DNA of 64,000 bases from Lytechinus pictus. Lineage: Eukaryota; Echinodermata; Echinoidea; Temnopleuroida; Toxopneustidae. Below, in pieces: positions 12,301 to 22,300 of the stretch. Both the position numbers and the translations under genes were made by a program. The notes under the pieces are model-generated. The model saw nothing but the letters and a program-made list of their open reading frames with translations. It searched no databases and was not told the DNA's origin. The stretch covers positions 10,736,501-10,800,500 of the forward strand of contig NC_087262.1 in assembly GCF_037042905.1 (NCBI RefSeq). The letters run 5' to 3'. Each line of letters begins with the position of its first letter. Positions within the stretch are counted from its first letter, which is position 1.

Positions 12301-13367
12301 CCACTTTCCAGGGCCATGCCTACCCCCCCCCCCTTATTTATGCTCATGGGTTGTACGGAAGGGAGGGTGGGAGAAGTGAGATAAAAGCCTCATTGTTCAC
12401 TAATATTGTGTTTGAAATTAAGGGGATTAATAAAAAAAATATTCATTATATATTGGTCTATCGTATGACCTTTATAATTTTCTTAATCGATCTTATTTCC
12501 CATATTTTTTTTTCAATTTTAGAAAAAATTAGTAGAGGATTTCAGAGACAACTCTTCGAAGCCGTATCTTCCTTATCTTAACGAACTCATTGAAAAAGCA
12601 GGTGGGAGATTCTTTGTTGGAAACTCGGTAGGTATTTATTTATATATTTATATATATATATATATATTATGCAATTTTCGAGAAAGAAAATCTCAAGAAT
12701 CCGTGTCCTCCATTAACATTTCACAAATTCGAGTGAAACTATTCTAAGCATAGGATTTTTTTTCTCTCTCTCTCTTTGTTTGTATTTTTTCTATTCTTCT
12801 TCTTCTTCTCTTCTTCATCTTCTTCTCTTCTTCTTCCTCGTCTTCTTCTTCTCCTTCTTCTTTTCCCTCGTCTCTTCACATTTATTATCATCATCGTCGT
12901 CGTCATCATCTTCAGTTTTATCTGTTTTATTCCCCGTTTCTATTATTCAATTTGATCTCAACATATAATCATATAATGGTAGGCATTTTATCATATTTCT
13001 CAACTCTTAATTTAGACAAAAAAAACATGCAGTCCGTTCTATCTTTTGAATCTCGTATTTCTCAACTCGTTTGAAAAGAAGAATTCATTCCTTTCTCCTA
13101 TAGTTGTTTGAAACAATAGCTGATACGCGTATTGTCTATTTTATTTCGCATTTCTCAACTCTTTAAAAAGAAGCATTCATTTCTCTCTCTCTCATATTGT
13201 AGGAAACAATAGCTGACATCAACACGTATTGTTTATTGGAGTTCATATTCGGTATACTGGACAACGCACGAGAGACGTACCCAGCCTTAGCGAAGTTCTA
13301 CGATGGTATTACGGAGAATTCCCGGCTTAGTGAATACATCAAAAACCGTCCTCCACCGACTAAGTAG
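3383..13367 (+). CDS. sigma-class glutathione S-transferase (HPGDS-like), gene 1, five exons, complete
   Basis: Exons read as 3383-3533, 10245-10337, 11937-12052, 12523-12627 and 13203-13367; summed length 630 nt gives 209 aa plus TAG. Phases join cleanly (1, 1, 0, 0). Cytosolic glutathione transferase of the sigma type, the family that includes haematopoietic prostaglandin D synthase; substrate unknown. The N-terminal thioredoxin-like domain starts with YKLMY, whose Tyr11 matches the catalytic tyrosine, then GRAESIRMLF. FPLGQIPVL (52-60) carries the cis-proline. The helical C-terminal domain contains FYGANNAEADQIDIV, KPYLPYLNELIEKAGGRFFVGNS and a final IKNRPPPTK. The usual glutamine-serine pair that holds the glutathione gamma-glutamyl group reads Gln69-Gly70 (MPQGRAI). 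The first donor (CAC|GTTCGT) is weak, but its position is fixed by the frame. Intron 1 is 6.7 kb and mostly a foldback transposon. The length matches the family norm of about 200 aa. Confidence 0.9.
3607..9620. mobile_element. 6-kb composite foldback element with RFX-type palindromes
   Basis: The outer ends are inverted copies: TAGTAGAGCGGATTAGC at 3607 and its reverse complement ending at 9620. Homology continues inward for about 1.5 kb on the right arm (from about 8130) and about 2.3 kb on the left (to about 5930). Each arm is itself a tandem array of units of about 390 bp. Each unit carries two near-perfect GTTGCCATGGCAAC palindromes (for example 3894, 4050, 4283, 4440 on the left; 8142, 8761, 8922, 9304, 9471 on the right). 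The central 6.9-8.1 kb holds a different tandem repeat. No transposase is visible. Long inverted arms built of direct repeats are the layout of foldback elements such as Drosophila FB and sea urchin TU. It sits inside intron 1 of GST gene 1. Confidence 0.75.
6890..8110. repeat. central tandem repeat of the foldback element, about 175-bp unit
   Basis: The phrase AAGATGGCTTCCAAAA, with variants, recurs near 7088, 7253, 7430, 7605, 7869 and 8058. It is accompanied by a phrase like AGGACAAGTTACAAGGACAG and by TATGATTTTGGTGTCTAAAC. Units differ by many substitutions and small indels, so the array is old. It is unrelated in sequence to the repeat units in the flanking arms. Confidence 0.65.
9811..9985. 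mobile_element. CAGGGGCCGCGGAA MITE, copy 1
   Basis: Terminal inverted repeats CAGGGGCCGCGGAA and TTCCGCGGCCCCTG bound a 175-bp element flanked on both sides by TCATA, a 5-bp target-site duplication. The interior holds long poly-G and poly-C tracts around a conserved core reading ACCGTGTACAAAAACGTAAA. Three more copies are at 32083, 35330 and 54441. It lies in intron 1 of GST gene 1. Confidence 0.8.
11642..11881. mobile_element. palindromic MITE rich in GGTGTTAA/TTAACACC, copy 1
   Basis: The ends are inverted: a TACGGTGGTGTTAACCGG-like left end and a TTAACACCACAGTTTTTACA right end. Both are followed inward by a block with CATAGAGGACCACACC or its complement. The element is a 240-bp imperfect palindrome in intron 2 of GST gene 1 and ends 55 bases before exon 3. 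A second copy lies at 15896-16128 in the opposite orientation. Confidence 0.7.
12745..12935. repeat. CT/TTC microsatellite
   Basis: This is a pyrimidine-rich run of TTC and TCT triplets with TCA/TCG interruptions near its 3' end. It lies in the last intron of GST gene 1. Confidence 0.75.
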
Positions 13368-15266
13368 AAACCATCCTAATATGGGGTCAATCCTATGTCA
13401 TCGTTTTGCTTTTACCCACTTTCGCCCGTCTGTTCGTCCCTATGGTCTAATGGGCATGTAATTGCCCCCATGGCATATATACTTATAGCATCGTCAAAAT
13501 TGTTAGTTTATTAATGGTGTTCATGGCTGTATTTTGCCTCAATATAGTTTAATGGTGAATCTTTTAGACCACATAGATTATTTTCTAAACTTTAATTAAA
13601 CATACTGTCCACTCGGATATTGGTTAAAACTTAATCAAATTATGGGTAGTTTAAAAGCAATAATGTGTGCTTTGGGTGTAAACTACACAGTATTGGTTGA
13701 AAACTACGAAGAGTTGGATAATTTTTTTAACCAATTGTTGTGTGGACAGTATATGTTGCCCAACATTTTAAGAGCGTAGGCTTAGTCTAGACGTGGTCTA
13801 AGTCTCGGCTAAAATTGTGGGAATTTAGGTTTTTTAACACTGTATTGTGTTACATCTTGTGTTAACTTCGGGGCTCTTTCTCCCATCATTATTTTAATGG
13901 GAAGCGTTTCCGGAGAGTTTTTGATCATTTGAGTGCAAAATGTGATTGAAATTATTTTTTGAATGAGATGTTTTGAGCATTTTGAGGAAATGATGCATGA
14001 TAGGTATAGTGTTGATTTCTTCAAGTATGAAATTTAATGTTACTGGTGGTAGGTCTGGCGAAGGAAGTGGCTGCTCTGAAAATTTAATTTGATTTTGGTA
14101 TGATCCAGTTATCAGATTTATTCAAGTTAAAAGCCAAAGTCAGCTATCGTGTTCTTTACCTAGCAGTCGTGTAGATATACAAAAAAATAAAGTAAATTTG
14201 ATGATTAAACTTTATAAAAAAAAAACTGGCGAAAAAGCAGAACTTTCGAATACACAATAACCTTAAAAGACATATTTAAATTTGTGTAAAGACATGTATA
14301 TGCAAAAAAAATGTTTTTCATTTAGCAAAATATTATTATGCAAAATGAAAATTTGTAAGATAAAGTATGCTGAAAGTAACTGAATGTAATCCCGGATGTG
14401 ATATCAAAGTTAGGCAGCCTATTCTAGAAAAGTTGGAATAAATAATTGCAGTGTGATACACATCGCGAAGTATATGAAACTAAAACAAAAGTCTAAATTA
14501 CACAATATCATTCTTTCACATTTGTCATTTCTATGCGTAAGACATACTCAGACTGTTAAAGCGATCCCCCACCCCCACCCCCCCCCCCCAAAAAAAATCG
14601 AAATCGGTCGACCAATAGCATATGACAGATTATACATTATCTTCATGATTTATTCATTGATTAATATAAAGTTGTATAGTGGAAATCGAATAGGGTTTAT
14701 TTACAAATTATTAAGACAGTAAGACGAGAGAATAGTACTACATTGCATTTTGAAATGTATTAAAATGAGTAGTCATTAAAAACGTTTACCGCATTCTCAA
14801 GATTTCATGGTTATTTTACACGTGTTAAATTGCTGATCAATAATAGTTTGAAAGTATTTGAGAAGTGACGGTGCATGGGGCTTATACGGAACCAACAACC
14901 CTCCTACCCCCCCCCCATCTCCCCTTACCTTTTTATCCGGTAGAACGACCCTCTCCTATTTCCTTTCTGTCTCTCTTTCCCTCTCCCCTTCCTCTTTCAT
15001 TCTCTATATACCCCTCTCTCTTTCTGTCTGTCTCCCTTTCCCCGGTATCCCCCTATTCTCTCATTCTCTATTCCTCCCCTACCCCCCCCCCCTCCATTCC
15101 CATTTCAAACGATCTTTATTAGTCCAAGTTGAAATGTTTATGTTCGTTTTAGACCGAATAAAATTTTACATATCGCTATTGCGTTACAATTAACATGATA
15201 TTAATTGCGTAAATGGGGGGAGGGTATCCCGACTAGAAAGCACGTTTAGCGTGTTGGATGGAGTAA
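13368..15266. other. 3' flank of GST gene 1; no further gene
   Basis: After the TAG stop there is AT-rich sequence without coding signs. AATAAA at 14186-14191 and another at about 15157 are possible polyadenylation signals; the first would give a 3' UTR of about 800 bases. Two C-rich/CT-rich simple tracts occur near 14565-14590 and 14900-15100. Nothing else is supportable. Confidence 0.45.
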
Positions 15267-15507
15267 ACTTCAAAAACTCCGGTGTTTCTTTAACACCAGC
15301 CCGGAATCTATATATGTCCACACCAGAGAAGTATTGAAACAACACCAGTTTGGAATCAAACCGATGCTGTTTTAATACTCATTGGTGTTGTTTAAACACA
15401 TGTCTGGTGTTAGACCAAAACGAAACTGGTGTTGTTTAACACTTCTCTGGTGTGGACATATATAGATTCCGGGCTGGTGTTAAATCAACACCGGATTTTT
15501 TTCAGTG
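15267..15507. mobile_element. palindromic MITE with CACTGAAAAA-type ends
   Basis: A nearly perfect 34-bp inverted repeat (around 15299-15332 and 15442-15475, containing CTATATATGTCCACACCAG and its complement) sits inside a longer imperfect palindrome. The outer ends read CTCCGGTGTT and AACACCGGA. Its TTTAACACC content relates it to the elements at 11642 and 15896, but the interior differs. Confidence 0.7.
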
Positions 15508-15895
15508 TAGTCTGTACACAAATATTACAATGTTTCAAGAAAAAGAATAATAACGAGTTATTGATGGCATTCCTCAAATAAATACATTTTAGATACTGAG
15601 GGTAGTAATATATTCCACACTTTAAACGAATTTATTCATTTGATACAAGACAAAATAGAAATTATCTACACAATATAGCAATACATTTCAAAGCGAATCG
15701 CTTCTTTGATTAGAATTTTCAAGGTAATTATCAACTCTTTGTTTTCATGAATGATTACAGTATTCGAAATCTTCCATCCTTACAAAGGTTTCATATGCGT
15801 CAAAATAGTGTCCCTTTTCTTGATATTTATTTTTTGCGTGCATGTCTATAAAAGGGATTGAGTCCCCTTGTTATGCAGGAAAAAAATAAAATCTG

Positions 15896-16128
15896 CACTG
15901 TAAAATCTGTGCCACTGACACCAATTGGTGTTAATAGAGGACCACACCCTGAGGTGTTAAAATAACACCCTAGAGATTGAACATAACACCAAAGAGTGTA
16001 AATGTAACAACCATAGGTGTTGTAATAACACCTATAGGTGTAGAACTAACACCACCAATTTAACACCGGTGTGAAATAGCTGGTGTGGTCCTCTATGTAC
16101 ACCGGTTAACACCACAGTTTTTGCTGTG
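15896..16128. mobile_element. palindromic MITE rich in GGTGTTAA/TTAACACC, copy 2 (inverted)
   Basis: Begins CACTGTAAAATCTGTG and ends CACCACAGTTTTTGCTGTG. The interior matches the element at 11642-11881 read from the other strand, including the segments ATAGAGGACCACACC and GATTGAACATAACACC. The two copies therefore flank the 3' part of GST gene 1 in opposite orientations. Confidence 0.7.
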
Positions 16129-16237
16129 TGCCTTTAAATGATTTTAAGCGGGATGAGGTGAGGCAAGTCATCCGAGTGACATGTACAGGAAAAGAAAGAA
16201 AAAATACTACCAAAAGACAAAAGAGTGTCCCAAAATG

Positions 16238-18479
16238 CATGGGCGGAAATCTGTCCCGAAAGGTAGGGGGGACCAAAGGGGCGGATCCAGCCTTCGCCAA
16301 TAGGGGGAGGGGTGATTTTTTCTGCCATATGTTAATCCCTGGTCGGCCGCTTGAAAATGATTTTTGTTTGTTACATTGAAGGGGTAGTCCTAGCTCATGG
16401 TCACTTCTTAGCTTTATTTTTATAAATCAACATAAATGTATACTATCATAATCCTTATTTATATAATGCGAGCGCGAAGCGCGAGCAAATTTTTTTGGGG
16501 GAGTTTTATGCATTTTTTCCTAAAATTTTAACATTGTTGGCTATGTTTGTTATCCTGAAAAATATGTGTATGCAACTAAATAATTACTACGAACGCGAAG
16601 TGCGAGCAGAAATGAACTGATCAAAAGGTACCTGTTAAAGACTGCTAGCAGTTAGCCATGAAGATGTTACATATTTCAACAATCAAATAGTGCGAGTGCG
16701 AAGCGCGAGCTAAAATTTTTTGAAATTTTTACCTAAAGAATGGAAATTCTAAGCACTTTTTGTAACTTAAACTTAATAGGTATATAACTAAATTGATGCG
16801 GAGCGCGAACGGAAAATTTGGAGATTTAGACCTAAGAACGAGAAACTCTATTCATGTTCTGTAAATGATGAAAATGATGAGTAATTGGGGGTCTTCCTTA
16901 CATTAATAATGCGAGTGCAAAGTACAGCCAGAAAATGTTTATATTCGCTCTAATTTGAACTGATCGAAAGGTACTTGTTAAGGACTGCTTACACTGAGCC
17001 ATGAAGACGTTACATAATAATTTCAACAGTCAAAATAATGCTAGCGCGAATCGCAAGCTGACAATTTTTTACATTTCTACAAAAAGAATCGAATATTTTA
17101 ATCAATTTTTGTAATCATGAACAGGGTAGCTATATAAATAAACAATTGATGCAAGCGAAGCGCGAGCAGAAAAAAAATGAGATTTAGACCTAAAAACGGG
17201 ACACTCTGTTCATGTTTTGTAAATCATTAAAATGATGAGTAATAGGGGATCTTACTACGTTAATAATGTGAGCACAAAGCGCGAGCAGAATTTTTTTGAT
17301 ATTGTGATCAGATACTGGATAATGGTTTAAATAGAGAACAAGTTGAATATCTGAATAAACGTGCGCGTGTTTCAGATTTAGACCTAGAATCTATATAGGC
17401 ATTCTACAATGTTCTATCATGAAAAATCAGAGCGAGCGCGAAGCGCGAGCTTAAACTTTATGATATTCCAATCTGAAAAAAAAGAGTCAATTTCAGCTAT
17501 TAATTTTAATCACTCTGTAGGAGAATTGTGAGATGGATATGGATCGCTGATATTTTTTTCATTATTATTTGAGTTTTGACATAGGACCGGCACATCCTTA
17601 GGACATGTCATATAAAAATGATGACTATCCTCCCATTCCTCTTGCTAAGCGCGAGATGACACAAAAGTGACCATTTAATCATTAAATTGATATCTTGTTT
17701 ATTAATGCCTAATGAGGGAGAGAAATCTGATGATATTATGGCGTTGGACATTTCAAGCACTTTTGTAATTATGAATAGAATGCATCAGTTAAAATATTTT
17801 TAACCATTGAATGTGAGCGCAAATCGAGAGCCAAAATCTTTGATAAACTGTCATTGAGACATACATAAATCGCCAATCAAAGTGCGAGCGAGTGGCGCTA
17901 TCTGATACGTTTTGACAATCAGACTTGAAAAGGGATATTTTTCAATCTAAATGGAATACACAAAAATAATAGGTACTTAATAGATCAAAATTTGCGAGCG
18001 CTCAGTGCGAGCAGAAAATGTTAATATTCATACCATAAAGCTGTCATTCTAACAGAGCACTTTTCAAAACTCAGTTTGTAAATCAGACAAAATAATGAAA
18101 GTTCGATATCCGACGTGAAATGTGTAATGTATATTGACTTCCAAACTTGATATTTAAGCTCCATATTGAACAATCAGCTTACAGGAAATGCGAGCGCGAC
18201 CGAAAATTTTATAGATTGACACGAAAGATTCTTTTTATTTTCCAAGTCTCCCCTCGTCTTATTTTATTCACTCTGGAAAATTTGACAAGCAAAAAAAAGT
18301 TTTCTCCCAAAATGTAAGGTCATTTAGTCCAAAATACATGTATTATTTCGAATGTAAATGATGCATTTTCCATCATAAAAGACCCAAAATAGTAGGGGGA
18401 CATTTGATATTGTGTCCCCCCTACTATTTTTAGTAGGGGGGACACGTCCCCCCTGTCCCCCGTGGGATTTCCGCCCATG
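16238..18479. mobile_element. 2.2-kb non-autonomous hAT-like element with GCGAAGCGCGAGC repeats
   Basis: Perfect 13-bp terminal inverted repeats CATGGGCGGAAAT and ATTTCCGCCCATG are flanked on both sides by CCAAAATG, an 8-bp target-site duplication as in hAT transposons. The interior is not coding. It carries about a dozen copies of GCGAGCGCGAAGCGCGAGC or decayed versions, spaced roughly 110-160 bp apart (for example 16471, 16692, 17154, 17431), each in an AT-rich unit with text such as GAGATTTAGACCTA. Just inside the left end is a second terminus-like phrase, GGGGCGGATCCAG (about 16279), matching the ends of the element at 33809. Near the right end is an inverted GTCCCCCCTACTA segment. Confidence 0.8.
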
Positions 18480-19085
18480 CCAAAATGTCATAGGTACTCC
18501 CCCGAAACATCATTCCTTTCCCTTTGGAGGAATGCTCTGCCAATATTTGCATCTTGCATATCGGTGTAAATTTACCTTCGTTTCCTTAAAACTTTTCTGG
18601 GGAAAGAATGGCCAATTGTTTTTTTTTTCGAATGGCAAATTACCTGTAGATATCAATTACTCCAAAAATGATTGTAGAGACACGGTAGTAGAGGGGAGGG
18701 GTGACCCCCCCCCCCCGGAATAAAGAAAAAAGATTGCTTACAAAGGAGGAAGAAATAGGTATTGTACATGGGTCCCCCCCCCCCCCCGTTCGTTTACTAA
18801 GTGTACTGGTTCCGCCCCTTGGTACAGAAATTGAGGAAGGTGATGGCCCTGTCTTACAAAGAGTTGTGATTGATTCGATCAACCTAATCTATGGAAATGC
18901 ACCAATGTCATATTTTCTACACATTCAGGAAATTTTGCACAGCGTCACTTGCGGAACAAAAAATAGCACACTCAATTGTGAAGTCATTGATGCATGTATG
19001 GGGTGGCTGGATTTCCATAGTTGCAATTGATCGGAACAAATGCAACCAGATAGTGCCTAGCCTGTATCAATCAGTCAATACTTCG
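18480..19085. other. intergenic, no gene recognised
   Basis: Contains two poly-C runs (about 18705 and 18775) and a short G-rich segment. Frames here are interrupted and show no family features. Confidence 0.4.
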
Positions 19086-19325
19086 AAGTCATATTTGACT
19101 CGGAATGGCGCCAGCTGGAATTCAACCCTATTGCGAGTCGAAGTGACTCAGATTTCGAATCAATTCTAATCGGAATGGCGTTGCATCGGCTGAAAAATCA
19201 CTCAAAGTCAAAATGACTCGAAAATGAGTCACTCTGACTCGAAAAATCACTCGAGGTGAAAGTGACTTGGAGACAAGTCATTTTGACTCGAAACATATGG
19301 ACTTAGAAGAATGTGACTGGGCGTG
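19085..19325. repeat. TGACTC/GAGTCA cluster at the 3' end of GST gene 2
   Basis: TGACTCG, TGACTCAG, GAGTCA and TGACTTG variants recur about ten times within 240 bases, in no strict period. The cluster starts beyond the GST stop codon and runs into its last codons, so on the minus strand it would be in the 3' UTR. The core resembles the AP-1 half of antioxidant-type elements, but the position is downstream of the gene. Confidence 0.5.
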
Positions 19326-22300
19326 ACTTGATATACGAGCTGAGAGGTGAGTCTTCGTTGAACCGCTTGTAGAAGGCGGCCAGCTCGGGATAAGGATCGA
19401 GGATGTCGGTGATCTTCATGGTGAGGATGATAGCATCGAAGATGGTGAAAGCGATCAGGTCACCCAATGTTATCTGGAAAAAATAGAGGGAAAATTATTG
19501 CGTTTATCATTTGGTTAATGGGTGCAGGGCGATCAGCTCATCAAATGTTATCGGGAAATAAATTAAAAGGAATAATTGCGATCAGTATAATTTTTTTATT
19601 GATTAATACAGGGCAGACCAAGGGGTACCGGTACTTTTTCCAAAATAACTTGATAAGCAAAATAACTCCTAGAAAGTAATCATCGCTCGCTATGGGAGCA
19701 TTTCCCATCTAAACTTGTTTCACAAGCAGAAAAAAGGTCTAGTGAGATGTAGGGGCAGCACTCCATGTTCAGGATGGGGGCATAAGTGAAAAGAAAGTCA
19801 AACATTTAGTCGGCGCGCTAAATGCGCCAAATTATAATACCGAATATTGCGATCGAAGCGCATCAGAAAATTTATAATATTTTAAGTTTAATAGTATTTT
19901 AAAGCCAGGTTTAATGATTTCATGGCGCTTTCCAATGATTTTTAACATATCTTTATTGAATATCATGAAATTTTCAAGTTGTGAAAATTATTTTCATGGG
20001 GTGCATGATCGCCCCATCCGCGGTAGTCTCGCTAGGGTGACTAAACTAAGGCATAGCAAATCTAAAAGCTCTTAGAGGCGTATTACATGCATGTTACGGG
20101 TGAAAGAAAGAACTATTTGAATGTGGAATGGTATCGTTTATAAGTTATGAAATTAATGATTTAATTACATCGTCACCGCAGAAGTAAGGCCCTCCCTTCT
20201 CTTTGAATAAGTTGACAAGATATTTAAACTGGGGCACGGAAACGGTTTCCTTGAACTCTTGCATATTTTTTGCCTGAACATAATGACAATACAAAACAAA
20301 AGCATGTCGCATTATTTCAATATCATATCTCTAATGATAAATATTTTATGAAATAAAAGCTAGGCCCATATAAAATGTGATAGAAAACATAAATGATAGA
20401 AAATACCGGCACAGAACATTTTAGTGGAACTGTAATAATTCGCAATTCAAAATCATTTCAAATCATTATTCGTTTGGTGATAATTTCGTAAATCTAATGC
20501 ACAAGATGGTAGTTGAAATAGAAATTTGAGAGGGGAGAGAGCATAAAATAGGGAAAATGGTTATAGAGAGAGGGCGAAGATAGAGAATGTGTGAGGGTGT
20601 GTGAGGGGTGTGTTTGTGTGCGTGAGAGGGGGACGGAAGAGCGAGAGAGGAAGAGACTCACATCAGTGTTACTAAAAGGACAAGTCCACCCCATCAAAAA
20701 GCTGATTTGAATAAAAAAGAGAAAATTCCAACAAGCATTACACTGAAAGTTTCATTAAAATCGGATGTAAAATAAAAACGTTATTACATTTTAAATTTCG
20801 CTTAATTTCACAAAACAGTTATGCACATCCTGGTAGTTATGCAAATGAGGAGACTGATGACGTCCTCCACTCACCATTTCTTCTAAATTTTATTATATGA
20901 AATATGAAATATTCTAATTTTCTCTCCATTGTCAAGTGAAACAGCGATTAATTCCTCCCTGAACACGTGGAATTAGAATTCAGCCAAGCTGGTCCATATT
21001 GTCAAATCTTTAAAAAATGAAATATTGTACAATTCAAACAATAAAAAACAAAAGAAATAGTGAGGGACATCATCGTCTGTCTCATTTGCATGTCACTGAG
21101 TTGTGCATATCACTGTTTTGTGAAAAATAAGCGAAACTTTAATTGCCATAACTTTCTTATTTTACATCCGACTTTGATGAATTTTTCAGCATTATATGCT
21201 AGTTTATTTTTTCTCTATTAATAAACATTTTTCTGGGGTAGACTTGACCTTAAACGATACTTTGAAAAGAAAGGAAAAACATACTAAAACAAAACAAAAA
21301 AGTTAAAATGATATAGTGGGACACGGCCCCCAGGTCAAAAAACCAGTTAAGGACCAGTTCATCCAACTGGTACTGGTACCAGTTGATTCCAGTAAGCGAA
21401 CTGGATTCAATATGGAAATTGGAATAATGGAATCAACTGGAATCCAGTTGACAAATTGTAACTGATACCAGTTGGAAATACCAGTTGGCAACTGGTCCTA
21501 ACTGGCACCAGTTAGCAACTGGTACCAGTTGACAACTGGTCCTAACTGGTACCAGTTAGGACCAGTTGGAAACATGAGTTGTCAACTGGTACCAGTTAAA
21601 ACCAGTTGGAAACACCAATTGTAAACTGGTGCCAGTTAGGACCAGTTGGAAACATGAGTTGTGAACTGGTGCCAGTTAAAACCAGTTGGAAACACAAATT
21701 GTCAACTGGTGCCAGTTAGGACCAGTTGGAAACATGAGGTGTCAACTGGTACCAGTTAAAACCAGTTGGAAACACCAATTGTCAACTGGTGCCAGTTAGG
21801 ACCAGTTGGAAACACGAGTTGTCAACTGGTGCCAGTTAAAACCAGTTGGAAACACCAGTTGTCAACTGGTGCCAGTTAGAACAAGTTGGAAGCACCAGTT
21901 AGGACCAGTTGGAAACATATATTGTCAAGTGGTACCAGTTAGAAACACCCTGCAATGTATAGCATAAACAAAAATGAATCATGTGGGTATGTACATTCCC
22001 GATCTTTTACTCTTCTCGTATAATCACTCCTTCGTTTTCCTTGCGCACACACACATTAGAATATTGGTACCAACACCCCCCCCCTCTCAGGCGGTTATTT
22101 CAATTATAAATTATCTTCAATTATCTTTACATTGAATGTCCACTCCTGTTATAACAATGTGCATTGACAAGTGAAATAATTATCCTTGCACATAGGACTG
22201 ATGAAATGAATCAAGGTAAATTTGTAGCATTGTATTGAAACCTTGTTAATTTCCACATGCACAATATAACAGGATTGGACTGTAAACTTGCTCTGGTAAA

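Noticed and set aside
12780-12968. Serine/phenylalanine-rich small frame
   Set aside because: It is the CT/TTC microsatellite of GST1 intron 4.
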